This document shows, one piece after another, positions 23,501-38,500 of a stretch of DNA of 64,000 nucleotides. Below the pieces are notes generated by a model, which ran no database searches, had not been told where the DNA came from, and was given only the letters and a program-made list of their open reading frames with translations. Within the stretch, counting starts at the first letter, position 1. Each line of letters begins with the position of its first letter. The position numbers and the translations under genes are program-made. Where the stretch lies: the NCBI GenBank assembly GCA_946406115.1, contig OX291543.1:23710815-23774814 (forward strand), given 5' to 3'. Source of the DNA: Apoda limacodes (Eukaryota; Arthropoda; Insecta; Lepidoptera; Limacodidae).

Positions 23501-26500
23501 ATAATAAAATGACAAAACGCTAGTAATTTTATTGTTAGTAGTGGTTATAGTTCCTAAATTACCACCAATACGTTTATCTACCCAAGTAGTCTGTTGGAGA
23601 GTAGAAAATGTCGAACGGCATAAAGTCCGCCCATGCCCACGTTTATCTGTGCAGTATGTTTGAATAAGTTAAAGTGTTGGCTTTTATATTAAATAATTTA
23701 AGATTTCCATACAATTGGAACTGGGATTGTTACTAGGAGTCAGTCCCTAAATCCATATATAACGGATACCTAGTGGATGTTTGTAAAACATACGTTCGTT
23801 ACGGTTGGTTTCTCACAGATCATTCTGTAAGGCTTGTTCGTCCATGACATTGAACTAACGCGGATCATCATGAGAAGGGACATAACAATCATCATCATAG
23901 TGACAATCAGAAATTACTTTAAATGGACACATAAAGTTGCCAGGTAGTTAACAATTTTAAAATCAATTTAACATAATAGTTTATGTGAGTGACTGGTGAG
24001 TTGATTCATGACTTTGACACTCTTTATATAGAATTTTATATATGTATATAAAGTATTATTAGTGGATGCTTCCGACTTTGTTTACATAGACCAGAAGGGT
24101 AACTCTTGAAATCAGTTTCAATCTTAATTCGATTTTATTTTAGAAGTGTCAAATCAAAAGATATTTACATTTTTTTTAATCAGCAAGTATTTTCTAAATG
24201 CTATCCATTTTAGATCACAGAATTTGTCAAACGTTGTTATTTCGTAAAGAAAAACGTTACCCTTCTATAGTATTAGAAATCGTCGAGACAAGCTATTTAT
24301 TTATGATATCGGTTTAGAGATTAGAAGTTTATGGCCATTTCTAAAAAAATAATTTGTGACGTAAATACATAGCCTTGATCCGCCTCCATGTAGTCATGCT
24401 TTCGCGGCAAGCTGAAACTTGATATTACCTACTTCTAAACAAAATAGAATACCTACCGTTTCAAGTAAGTTTTGTTAGATTTGAGAGCTAAAAATGGACA
24501 TTGAATTCCGCTCACATTGAGCCCTAAACAATATTTAACCATATTTAAAATCTAAAATTGGACATTGGATTCCGCTGACGATTGAGCCCTAAACAATATT
24601 AAACCATATTTAAGATCTAAAATTGGACATTGAATTCCGCTCACGATTGAGCCCTAAACAATATTAAACCATATTTAAGATCTAAAACTGGACATTGAAT
24701 TCCGCTCACGATTGAGCCCTAAACAATATTTAACCATATTTGAAATCTAAAATTGGACATTGAATTCCGCTCACGCTTGAGGCCTAAACAATATTTAACT
24801 ATATTTGTGATCTAAAATTGGACATTGAATTCTGCGCACGATTGAGCCCTAAACAATATTTAACTATATTTGAGGTCTAAAATTGGACATTGAATTCCGC
24901 TCACGATTGAGGCCTAAACAATAATTAATCATATTTGAGATCAAAAATTGGACATTGAATTCCGCTCACGATTGAGCCCTAAAACAAAGTTTAACTATAT
25001 TTATTATTACGTATGGTTAAACCATGTTTTTACGATTAATATTGGTTTCTAGAGTTACCCAGCAGCCTTGGGTCGCCAAACAATCGTTCGTTGTCTGGTA
25101 AATAAAGTCACTTTGAAAGTCAATGCCAAATTTTAAAAATAATTAGTGCCTAAACGATATAAACATTACAACATTTGCTCACTATATTGATTGCTTATCG
25201 TTGAACAAAAAAAAAAAATTATAAATCAAAAATTCAAAGCGCGTAGCCAATCACAAGTCTGTCTAATTAGGCCTAAAAATACCCACCAAATGCACGCATT
25301 CCTTTGTAGTCCAGTCATTATACTTAGGTAGTACCCAATAGTATCTGCAAAAAACTTATAATATTAGCAAATTTTATCTGACTGCACCAGAGGGAGGGTT
25401 ATGTTTTTCGAGTGTATGTATATTTCTTTGGTATGCTCTGTAGCCTAAACGGCTTGATGGATTTTAGCTTGAGAGGTGTCGTTGGATTCGTCTCAATTGT
25501 GAAAGTGACACTGGGTGACACTTAAAGACCCTCGAGTTGGGTATCAAAATAAAGGGCTTTCAAAGGCAAGTACAAAAATCTATAACACTTATAGTATAAT
25601 AGTCAAGCGCGAGATAAAAAAAAATACTAAAAAGCTGTGAATAAAAATAAATAATTAAATAAACAAAACCGAGAATCAGAAATTAAAACATATTAAATAG
25701 TTTACAACAAGCAGACGGATGAGTCCCGTCAAAGCAAGTTCAAAATAGTGTACCGATTTTGAACTTGCTCATACTATAGAAGTTACCTTAAAATATATAT
25801 AAATATTCAGAATTTTTAAATTTCTGTTTAGTTCTTAATGTTTCTGCAGTCGGGTTTTTTTATTGATTTAATTATTTATTTTTATTTATTTTTGTACTGT
25901 TAGTGACGTACCTAACATACATCATAAAACCACAAAAACCAGTTCTCGGGGGATTTATTTTAAATAAAAAAATATATACATTTTTGAAAACGTTTCAATG
26001 ACATATTACGCAATGGGATGTGTCATACATTTTTTTTAATTTCTCAGTTTGATGATCGATTTCGTGCAAACAACAACGTTAACGTAAACAACGTTACAAT
26101 ACATAAAACTAAATACTATCGACCTAGGCATCAAAGTGATACCTAGATAGATAATGTATCATAACCTACTTTTGAATGTTAATTTAGTTCAAGTTTAACA
26201 GACCTTGTAAATTGTAGTACTTTATTTACATATCTGTAATTGCATGAATAGGTGATTAAAGATAATTTTTTTCAGGAGTAGGTACTTACTTACTTAGGTA
26301 TGTCTCAAATTAGTGGTAACCTTACTGCTTTAAACTCTAACAAAAACTCAGAATGTTATTAAGGTGATTAAATTTGCAAAATTTAAAGTGATTGTTTGAA
26401 TAGGTATGTGAGTATTCCGGCGAAGCAGAATTTTGAGTAGGTATTCATAATCTATATCTGAAGGTTGCCTGGTTGAGATAATTTTAAGACATAAGGTCGC

Positions 26501-29500
26501 CTTATTGCAATATATTTATAATATTTATGGTGTAAGTAATATTTTTATTGCGCATTAAAGTATTATTTCATTTTTTCAATCCGTGAAAGTTTTCAGTTGT
26601 AACTTCGCGTTATCGGCTAAATCAACATTTATTTACCTATATTTTTTAATGCAACATAAATTCCCGTCAAATATAGTTTTTTTGTGACTGGCAAATATTG
26701 TTTGACTAAACACTATGGGAATATTGCGATTACACGATAGGTATAGGTACATCATTAGGATCATATAATTTTGACTAGGGCCTACTAATTAGACATTGGA
26801 CTTTGTATTTCTGCAATTTAATTTACCTCTTCGGATATTTGTTTTATTTAATGTAAGTATTTACCTACTATACTTCGCACCACATATCTTCATATTGTAC
26901 CTACCTATATCTACTCATGCTTAATGTAAGGTTCGGGAGCCGTTACTGTACATACATACAATTATTGTATATGTCCGAAAATCTCACTTGAACAACTATT
27001 ACTTGCATATGGCAAAGTATTTGACTTTACTTTCTCGTGTAATTTTACAAAGGCTAGTATTAAACTGTAAGACAAAAATTTCTTTTCTTTTTTTAGGGTG
27101 CCGTACCCAAAAATTGTATTGTATTGTATTTAATTATTGAAAAATATGTTACAATTTTTCTTGTCCATTGATGTACAAAAATAATTAATTCTATGCATTT
27201 AAATTCTGACAGATTATAAAGACATTTTTCTTTCAACCATATACGTAATTTTTCAACAAAGTTATTAATTTTAATTTCTGATCGAATAACATCAGGCAGT
27301 TTATTATAAATATTAATTGGGTTATAATATATGTTTCTTTTGAAATGTGTTGTTTTTTGTTTATTTATTTTTAAATAATTTTATCCCTACAATTGTAATT
27401 TTGCCCATGATGTTGAAACAATTTTAAGTTCTTTTTGGCAAATACAGCTAGTTTGTAGACATAAAGGTCATATATTGTAAAAATACTTAATTTTTTAAAT
27501 AGTGGTAAACAATGTGCATCTATGGCTTCTCTACATATTATCCTGACTACTCGTTTTTGTAATTTAAATATTTTGTTTGCTAGCGATAGTGATCCCCAAA
27601 ATTCTAAACCATTTGTCATGGTTGGGTAGAAATGTCCCCAGTACGCTGTCGTTAGTAATGATGGATTTCCAAAATAATTTAACGATTCTATACAGAAGCA
27701 AACAGAGGCCAATCTCTTACAAAGTTGATCTGTATGTAATGTCCAATTTAAATTCTCGTCCAGCGTGTGACCAAGAAATTTGCAAGAATTTGCCAATTTT
27801 AAATATGTTTGTTTTGTCAAATTATTATCTTTTTTTTTTTCTAATATTGAATTGGATGTTTGTAGTTTTGTTTTAGTTTGTAGTACTCTTTATTAAGAAG
27901 AAGTTTTTTGGTGTTGAATCAATCTTCAAGTTCCTTTATTGCTTTTTCACTTTTTTTATTTAGTTCATCAGTGGTTTTGGCATTTATTATACTAGTTGTA
28001 TCATCTGCAAAAAGGATAATGTGGAGTGTATAACACTTTTAGGTAAGTAATTTATGAATAGAAGAAACAGTAATGGTCCTAGAATTGATCCTTGTGGAAC
28101 ACCTTGTTTTAAGTAATACCATTTAGATCCTATTTCAGTCTGTCTAAGTTTATCATTGTCCGTATAAAAGAGAGACTTAAAGTCATACACAAGAAGTGTA
28201 TTTTCTATTTTCTAAATATGATTTTAATAAGTCTTTCGGTTTATCTTTGATCCCGTAAAATTCTATTTTTTTTAACAAAAGTTTATGGTCAACCATATCA
28301 AAAGCCTTCGACAAATCGACAAAAATACCTAAAATATTTTCACTATTGTCTAAATTTTTTAGTATTTTGTCTGTCAAATCGGTTGCTGCTGAAACGATAG
28401 ATTTTCCTTTTTGAAATCCATGTTGTTGATCTAATATAATGTTTTCGTTTGTGATGAATCTCAAAAGTCTGTTGTCAATTGCTTTCTCAAAAATTTACGA
28501 AATCGAAGGTAGTATTGAAAGTGGCCTATAATTTCCTAGTTCGGTTTCATCTCCTTTTTTAAGTAGTGGCGTTAAGCGAGCATACTTCAAGTTGTCTGGA
28601 AGTGATCCTTCTATTAACATTCGATTAACCAGAAATGTTATCTGTTTTATGATTTTTTTATATATAGATTTTAGTAAATGAAAAGTTATGCCAAGAAAAT
28701 CTTTTGTGTGTTTCGGGCTAATAGATAATATATTTTTTTCAATCTCATTTTCATCATATAAATCAAATTCAAAGTTATTTTCAATGTTTATGTCAATATT
28801 TATGTCGATATTTGGTTGAGAATTAATCTCAAATAAGTCTACAGCTATGTTTTCAAAGTATTTACCAAAAATATTCACTGTCATTATAGTCCGTATAGGT
28901 TTTTAAGTTCTTTTTTATAGTTATATTTTTTGTTTTCTGAGTAGCGCAATTTTTTGTTTCGTTGTTTATTATGTTCTATATAGCTTTCGATTTATTTACA
29001 CTATTGCTTATAAGCAATATGCTTTGTCTTCTTTAACTGCTTTGTCGTACTCTTGTTTTAGGTGATTTATATTACAAATAAACGCATCATTTTTTACGTT
29101 TAAAGTTATCATATCCAACGCTTCTATGTAGGGTAATTAGCGGAACCCTATTAAAAAGACTCCGCTGTCCGTCCGTCACCAGGCTGTATCTCATGAACAG
29201 TGATAGTTAGTTAAAATATCAACAGGAGATGTATTACTGTTGCCCCTATAACAATGAATACTAAAAAACGTAATAAATATTAAATGTGGCTTCCATACAA
29301 CTGACGTGATTTGTTTGCACGTTTTTCTCGATATTGATAATGGCAACAGATAGAGGCTTGAAATATACACAGAAGATTTAGTAATATATTCACTTTAAAA
29401 ATACATAATTAAATTAAAATAGAACTAATATTTAAGGGGGGCGCCTATACAACAAACGTGATTTTTTTTTTGCGGTTTTTATAGATAATGGTACGGAACC

Positions 29501-32500
29501 CTTCGTGCGCGAGTCCGACTGGTTTACCGCCTGAAATTAAATAACTGAAGAAATTCTAAATGACTGTCAGATGTCTTTTGTGCCCTAATGTGATTAAACA
29601 ATGTACCTAAATAAAACAAAACTGAGTATATTTACATGTTTATAGTGCAACAATATTTTCTGACTGAACTTACAACGACACTAGCGACCAAACACCCAAG
29701 GTCAGAAGTTCGGATAAATTTGTTGCACTATACGTACAACAACGCATGTCACGCATGACTAAAGTGTTTAGTGAAAAATGGCTGTTCCCCACATTAAAAT
29801 GTGGGTGTATATCCAGCTAGTGGTTACACCCTTTCTAGGGATTAGAACCGAGAATACACACTGTATGGAGTATTGAACTAGGAAATGTAAACAACATAAG
29901 GCATTGATGGAATGATAAAAACTATTTGATGACATTTTGGATGTATTTTAACATCAGATTTCAAATAATCATTATACAAATTTATATTTCAATTGGTTTT
30001 GTTAAATTTTGGATGTGTTTAAGGCTTTTTGATGACAGTAGCGCTTATTGGGTATGAATAAATATCTTTGTGGGTTCAAGGCATATATTATGCGATTACA
30101 CAGCAACTTGCCGTAAGTAACGTTTGTTGTTTGAGTGCGATATGCGCATTGTATTGGTCAGTTGGTTACATACCGTGTTATTGTTACGTACACCAAAACA
30201 TAATAGCATGGAAATTCATTGAAGCGAATAATTGGTACAAAAGGTAGTGGCTTTTATGGTTAATATACCCATGCTACTAACTATGCTGGGTATACCAACA
30301 ACTCAGTAACTACGCCCCATCCATTTCTTTGAGTGCGTATTCGTGTTTTCATTATGAAGAAGGTACGGTCATTTGCAATAGTAAATAATAAATAATATAT
30401 ACATATCATACATAAATACACCCAGACTCAAAACAAACATAAATGTTTATATTATGACATAAATGTTTGTCCAGCGCGGGAATCGAACCCACACCCTCTG
30501 CACAGCAGCTGGCCACACTACCAACTAGGCTGCGAGGGAGGGAGGATGGACGGAGTCCATACATAGTGTAAAGGTTAAAATTGCGTGGAGCCATTCTGTG
30601 AATCTCGCACTCACACATTAACATTATCAGAACTTTCAATACTATTAACCTTAAATCGACAAAATTAGGTTTAGTTTTCTTTATACTAACCAGTTTATTT
30701 AAACCGTCGTTGGTTTCTTAACCTAACAAATTAATCAGGTGTAAACTGCAGTGTTGTTCTACATACGTATTGTTTATTTTGCATTAAATGTTATCTGTCC
30801 CGTGGTGTGATCAATAGGCGCTGCGACTGAAATCGTCGAGCCTATGGTTCAAATCTCGCTATTTCCGTATTGAGTATTTTTGTTAGGAATAACTTTTTTT
30901 TATGTTTTGACGTCTAGTTCTCTCTGAAAAGGACCAGTGGCATGAGAACTTTTTGTTTTGTTTGGAAGAATTAAAACACATGCAATCAAATAAAAATGGT
31001 TTTTATTATAATTTTATAAATCATAAATAATGTTTTTGATAAATGTCTCTTTTTTCTATATATAAATTTCATATGGTTATAGCTTAAGTATTTGATTTCG
31101 TAATGAAAAGAAAATTGAAACTTAACCATAAGAATAAAAAAATACAAGTCACCATTCATTCGGTAACGCTGCTATATATAAATAGTAAGAAAAATAGTAA
31201 TTTATTTTTAGGGTTCCGTACCCAAAGGGTAATTAGCGGAACCCTATTACTAAGACTCCGGCTGTATCTCATGAACCGCGATAGTTAGACAGTTGAAATT
31301 TTCACAGAAGATAAATTTCTGTTGCCGCTACAACAACAAATACTAAAAAACAGAACAAAATAAATATTTAAGGGGGCTCCCATACAACAAACGTGATCTT
31401 TTTGCTCGATTTTGCTCGATATTGATAACGGCAACAGGTAGACGCTTAAAATATTTACAGTATATTTTTTTATATAGTTAATTCAAAAATAAATTATTAA
31501 ATTAAAATAAATCAAAAATTTTAGGGGGGCTCCGATACAACAAACGTGATTTTATTTGCCGTTATTATAGATAATGGTACGGATCCCTTCGTGCGCGAGT
31601 CCGACTCGCTTATTTAATATAACCTCCATTATTTTCAATTACGGCAAGTGCCGCCGCATAGATCCGACTATATTAGAACAGATCTGTTCCTTTATCTGTA
31701 TTTTGTAATTCTATTTTTGGGTATTAGTTAAAAACGGTTTTTTAGCTGGCTTTCTATGATGCAATCCTTTAATATGCAGAACTCGACGAACAGTGTGTAT
31801 TTAACATGTTCCCAAACACAGCAGTCGGTATGAAACCATTGTTCCACCATAAATCTTCTTTGAGTCGCATCAATATGCCGTGGACGTCCACATCGAGGTC
31901 GAGCTGATAAATTCCCCTCCTCTTGGTTGCGTGAGATCCCATGCTTTACGGTAATCCACTAAAAACCAAACAGCTAAAACAAAATAAACGTTTTTCAAAC
32001 AACTGAATTATATTTTAAATTTTTTTTTAGTTTATAATATTTTGATATAAGAATTATGATATAACATTAACATCAAATAAAATACTTACGGTAAAACCAG
32101 TCTCATTTTAAATTTGAGATATATGTTACCCAATATTATATAGTTCTATAATACGCATCCTCTCTTGAATATTAATATTGGCCTGCATATTATTTTCAGC
32201 AAAAAAATTTAATAAAAACACCAATCAACCTTATCTACACAAGCAGTAACATCAACAACGACAAAAATAAAATGGCTACGTATGTAGTGACCGCATCTAA
32301 CTTATTAGCTAAATAAAAACACCAAACAACCTTGTCATCACAAGCACCCCCAGAAACAAATAGGCAACGATAAAAATAATATGTCTACCCACGTAGTGTC
32401 CGCTGCTAACTTAATAGCTGTGCATAGAAATTATTCGTAAACTGTAACAAAAACAAAAATAAAAGCATAAGGTGAGATACGAATCCACAACCTGCATTGC

Positions 32501-35500
32501 ACTGAGTACTCGTATTAAGATCTGATACGTCTATCCACTAGGCTACGGATACGATAATTTACTTGGTGAAATTATTATATACAATATTAAATGAAACTAA
32601 TATTACTCAGGTTCTACAAGACATATTACTTTATTTCTTTAAGTGTGTGAGTGACTACGCCTTGCCATTCCATTTTTTCTTGAAATTCTATACGCAGTTT
32701 TGCAACTAACCGTACATAGATTTATAATAATAATACGATAACTATATATAAATTTCAGAGAAACTTCCACCCGTGAACGCTTTGGTTTTGGAATGAGCTC
32801 CTTGCCAAGGTTTTCTCTAAGGACTACAGTATGGGGTTCTTCAAGAAAGAAGTTATTAGATTTCTGAAGGCTTCGCCTCACGAGTGATACCCCTGGTGTT
32901 GCAAGCGTCCATAGGCTACGGTTCATTTACCATCAGGCGGACCGTAAACTTGTTTGCCACCTTAGGTATATATAATTTGAATCTCGGAAACGGCTCCAGC
33001 GATTTTCATGAAATTTCATGATTTTCATGAATTCAGGGGCGATAAATCGATCTAGCTAGGTTTCATTTTTGGAGAACATCCTTTTATCCGTGTTTTTTAT
33101 TATATTTACCACCACCGCAACACTAAAGCTATTTGACAATATATGGTGTTGTTAGGCAACACTAAAGCTACTTGCCAATAGATGGCGTTGTTAAAAAAAA
33201 CGAACAAAGTTCGGTCTTACAGGAACTATAATTAGGCGTTCTTACTTACGATTTTCATCGTCTGGTATGTCATGTTTTAATTATGGTTAAAAATACAACA
33301 AATGTTGGTACTATGCTTTTTTAACGGACTTGTGAGTGTGGTAAATGCACTTATCACATAATACGGTTTTAATCTAGGTGTTTAACTTTTATATTAAGTA
33401 AGTATATATGACGCACAATAAGTGATTTTAATTGAATTACTCAGTCTTTATCTCAGAAATTCCAGTAAATAAAATGGTTGATTTACATAATATAATCTTC
33501 TTTGCTTATTTAACAGACAGCCAGACGGATAAAAATGTGATCCTTATAAGAGTACCATTCTTAGCTTTTATGAACGGAAAACTGAATAAAAGTATCACAA
33601 TATCAAGACTGACTAAAGAGGTAAATAGTTCAATTTCAATTCATGACAAAGACAGGGTGTCTTTGCTAAGTAAACCTATATATTTGTATTCCATATTAAT
33701 CTATTTAAATGCACAATAAATTGTGGTAGGTTTGAATTAAGTATTTTTTTCAAACATGCTACGATATGGGACCATACCTGGCACAAGCTTCCTTAGGATA
33801 AATCGTACTTGCAGTACAGTATCAGAGAGCGACCCGCAATGTTTTAGCAGTCCGCTCGAGCGCTCGAACGATCGAATATGTAATTTGAAAATAGAAAGAA
33901 CTTTTTTAAACCCGAAAATTGATAACTAAAGAGCTAACTCATCAAGTTTTATTAAAATTTGTGACTGGCACAATGAAAAGCATACTAAGAATACGAGATA
34001 GTAAAGCTGTAATAACAGGTTTTTTAAAAGTACTGGGGCATCTAGTTGTAGGACTAATACTTAATGTTTAAGAGAAAACTTAATGTTTCTTAGTACTTTT
34101 AGTATTACTGATAGCTATACCTTCGATAGGACGATGGTTTTACGTTTTAATCGACGAAAAATTCTGCTAAAAACCGTTGAAGTGGAGGTTTACTAAGGTA
34201 CTTTCCCTCCTGCTACACGCGTTCTTCACGAATACCACCCCCATTTTCAAGCAAGCAAGCAAGTTCAGTTGAAGGTGCTGATGATGTCACTATAGCGTTC
34301 TAAGCGAACAATAACTTACGTTTATTTTTTGCGGCTAGTAAAACACCCAGCGTGCACGAGTGCAGGCTGCTATAGCACGGACGCGAAGCAGGAAGAATTT
34401 CGTTCAATGACCGGTCACTATTTGTCTTTGTTGCTCGCGCATAAGTATTTGCCGTTGCGTTTGCACAGATGCGATGATCAACCGCTGTCATCAGAAATTA
34501 ATACTATTTTGACAACTGACACAGGCTAAAAAGTAAACGGTCAATGTACGAAATTCTTTGTGCTTCGCGTCCGTGCTATATATCCGTAATACTCTTATCG
34601 GTGTCTCTAGACCTAGCTGAATTTATTGCAAACTTGTCTAAACAGTTTTTTTTTTACCATGGAGACAACGCTAATTTTTGAGGTATCACACCTGCGGTAA
34701 GCATAAGAGGCCTCAACAATGTCAGACAAAAGGTAAACAAACTAAAACATTTCTAGTTCTATTCCTCACTATATCTTCTGTTTCCACTACTCAATATCTA
34801 CCACCTACACGGAATCTACGACTCAGAGCAGGACCCAAGGAGGCACCGATTAATATATAAGAATTAAATCCCGGGTCATGAGGAGGATGCAAAATCTCTA
34901 TACCCTGAGATTCACAACCAGCCAGACTAAGAAATAACCGAGAGCACACAGTTTTATAGTTTGTAAACTACTGTCGTGTTCCTACATTGTACATTTGTAC
35001 CACATGAAGGACCGGGACCGTCGAATGCTCATTTGTATTCTACATTTTCTACCGGTCCGTGTTTAAGCGGACGTTTACAAGGGCTCTATGGTATGGATCT
35101 ATATCACTGACCTCTATAGTCGTATTTTTAATTATACGATATCAACTGACGTTTATTTTGTTGTCAGTTTTAGATGAAACAGTAATAGCTACTGTGAGTT
35201 GGCTTCGTCTAATTAAAAATACGACTATACTAGAGGTCAGTGGTCTATATCCTTTTTTGTGAGTTGTCTACATAATTCTCAAAGAGTAACAAACTCGGCT
35301 GAAAGGATTTAAAACATGACTTTTTGAGGTGAAAATTTCTTTAGCGTCGTTGTGCACTTTTTTTGGTATGGGTATAAAATGATAAGTTCACGCAGGCTGA
35401 TCGACAATTCGTAAGACGGAAACCATAATGCCACGTCATAATTGGTATGGGTAAAAAATGATAAAATCGCGCAGGCTGTTCGAAAATTCGTAAGACGGAA

Positions 35501-38500
35501 ACCGTAATGCCACGCCATATTTTAGTATCTGGCGATTATGAGTAGTACAGGGAGGTTGGATATGGTATTTTAATTCTATGACGGATTGATTGAGATGTGA
35601 AATATACTACGTCAAAGAAGTAAATAAACAAACATTTTTTTTTAGTATATGGCGATAATAAGTAGTACAGGGAGGTTGGATATGGGATTTTAATTCAATT
35701 CAAAGATGTCAAATATACTACGTCAAAAAAGTAAATAAATAAACATTATCATTTAGAATAAATAAATATGTACAAAAAATGATGAGAAGTAAAAAGCTAG
35801 TATGTTTTCACTACTGACGGCACTCCCGGAGTGCAACCCGTTTGTTTTTTTATATTAGTACACCTTTGTTCCAGATCAAATTCCAGTACGTCTCAACCTA
35901 TGGGTGATGATATTTACGAGTTGCTGGGTAGCGTACATGCTCCGAGTCAATATGAGCATCAACCTTATTGCCATGGTGCCCCAGTCTGCCGCTAACTCTA
36001 GGTAAGTTTTATGAACATAGTAACTGTAACACAGGTGTACGACCAAGCACAGCTATCAATGTTCCTATTATCTCCATTAGATATATAAAATAACTGGTCT
36101 GACTGACTCAGCAACGCCGAGCCGAACTGTTGAAGCTAGAAAGATGAAATTTTGTAGATAAGTTTCCGCTAAGAAAGGATTTAGCTAAATTCATCCCTAA
36201 AAGAGGTGAAATAGGGGTTAATTGTTTATGTCCAAATTAGTTTTTGAATAATTTTTGAAGTTAAATCCATAAAAAATAGTATTTGGCCTTTTGATTAATA
36301 ATCAAGAACGACGAGTTTTAACGTGTTCGGAACACCATAAGTATCATAAACCCTAGGGGGAAAATAGAAGGATGAAACTTTGTATCAGAATATACGGTTA
36401 TTTTCTTTTTAAAAGAATGGAAGTTGGTTTATACATTTAAGTTTAGGAATAAATTGACGTACTTGAGCATTTTTGGATCATCCCCTAAGCGAGTGAAATA
36501 CGGTATGAAATTTTGTATAGAAGTTCCGGCGCTTTATACGACGGAAAAATTATAATTAAACTAGATTTTGCCCGCGGTTTCACCCACCCTAAATTTTATG
36601 TATGTTTGAGCATAACTCCATCATATATAGACGGATTTACAAATTTTTTTTTAAAGATTGATCACCTCAAAATGCAAAAAGGAACTCTCATGGGATCACT
36701 TTGTTGTCCGTCTGTCTGTCTATCTGTTCATCTGCCTGTCAAGACCCTTTTTCTCAGAAATGCTTGAAGGCATCAAGTTGAAATTAATATCAAATACTAA
36801 AGTCTACGGTCACCTGTGGCTGTAAAATAATCAACCTTCTAAGTTAACGCAATAAAAAATACGGGCATTTTTGACGCATATTTCAGCATTCACAAACAAA
36901 TTAAAACCTATTAGTCCATTGAAATGTTACAATTTAAGGACCGAATATTGCATTTGTTAGAGGACGCAATTTTATTTTTGGGACATGTGTGGGGGTCAAT
37001 AGAAGCTTAACCTCTAGTTTCTAAATGTGAAAGTTCGAGGAATGACAGGAGTGAAAATTGGAGTCATAGTTGTAAGTTCATCTTCGAATTCTTTTTCTTC
37101 CATTAACTTTGACATTTCCATAATGTTGCTGCATGTTTCGACAGAACAATGGAGGCATATTGTAGAGCATTTCAGGCCTGCTTTTCTGCAGCCACACATG
37201 CTTCCACAGTTTCCTTTGCATCTGCAGAAAATTAATTTCATAATATCGGGGGGTGCTGAAGGCTTGGAAGCTTGTATTGGCATCCAAATGTTTGCATGCT
37301 TTTTCCAGCCCCAATCTTCAGGATTTTGATATCTTCCGAGCCACGACTGGACCTAATGATATACTCGGAGACTGTGAAAGCGAGCTGCATCTTGCGTTGG
37401 AGGCAGCGATGATAAATTAAATGAATTTTTATTTACTGTCTTGGCAAATCGTTTGTATTGCAAGCAGTCTAGTGAGTCGTCTTTATTACAGCCATATAAA
37501 GCTATTAAAAAACGTTCGCCAACAAGAGTGAGCAAAGATGGATAGACTTTCTCACTCAGGAATAGCGCGGTACCACCAGCTAATTCAGGATGTCACGTAA
37601 AAAGAAACGAGCCTACAGACTCTATCTCATAGGTGGCGGGAAAAAGAGTTAGGAATGAATAAGTAAAGTTGTACAAATTTAACAAAAATATTTAAGAATA
37701 TATTTACAATAAAAAAAATATCAAAAATAAGTTAAACATTTCGTTTCGACCGGATTCTCATGAGCATTGACGAACCTGGTCAACTTTGGAGCGCTGTATA
37801 ACAGCGTTTTAAATCAATGAAATTAACAAAAATTACACAGAAAAATTTTCCTCAAAAGATCATCTACAAGATTGGTCTGAGGTTATTTTTTTGTAAAATG
37901 TATAAAAAAGTTATAGAGCAAAAAAGAAATTTTTTATAAAAAGTTCGAAAATTGGTAATTTGTAGTTGTAACTCTTTAAATAATACAACTTTGTCTGTCA
38001 AGACCTTTGTACTCAAGAACGCATGGAAGTATCAAGTTGAAATTATATTAAATAATATAAAAAAAAGTCTAAAAGTCTAAAGTCTACGGACACTTAAAGT
38101 TATTAAAAAATCAAGCTTCTAAGTCAATGCAATAAAAAATTATGCACAAAAAACGGTAATTTTTGTCGCACAAAAATAAATTAAAACCTATGGGTACTTC
38201 CCGCAGACCTAAAATCATGAAATTTGGCAAGAAGCAATGCCATAAAGATATACCGTAAATTTGTTGATACATCACAAAGTTTTTTTTTTTTTTTTTGCGA
38301 TTTTAAACTTATTTGTAGTTGGTAAACTAACCACGACCTATGTCGATGTGTTGCGACAACAGTTGTCCAACGGCAAAGTTAAGTTTGTCCCTTAATACAG
38401 TTTACCTTTTACGGAACCCCCGGTAGGCGAGTCCGACACGCACTTGGCTAGTTTTTTTATTTAAAAGGGTATACTTTCGAGGTGGTCCCAGATTTTTGGA

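Larger units (their letters stand above)
8511..35874 (+). other. Giant intron 1 of SLC17 gene 1 (if exon 1 is right)
   Basis: 27.4 kb filled with transposons and repeats listed separately. The stretches 8513-9420, 14250-15300, 17510-17850, 21010-21980, 22680-24480, 25010-27085, 29730-30370 and 33720-34365 contain no supported gene; they are AT-rich sequence with degenerate repeats. If exon 1 is wrong this is intergenic. Confidence 0.5.

Noticed and set aside
24486..25005. Regular direct repeats that could suggest a CRISPR array
   Set aside because: Units are contiguous with no unique spacers, and the genome is eukaryotic; it is a minisatellite.
33432..33719. 95-residue plus frame
   Set aside because: No motif, low-complexity neighbours, no neighbouring exons in phase.
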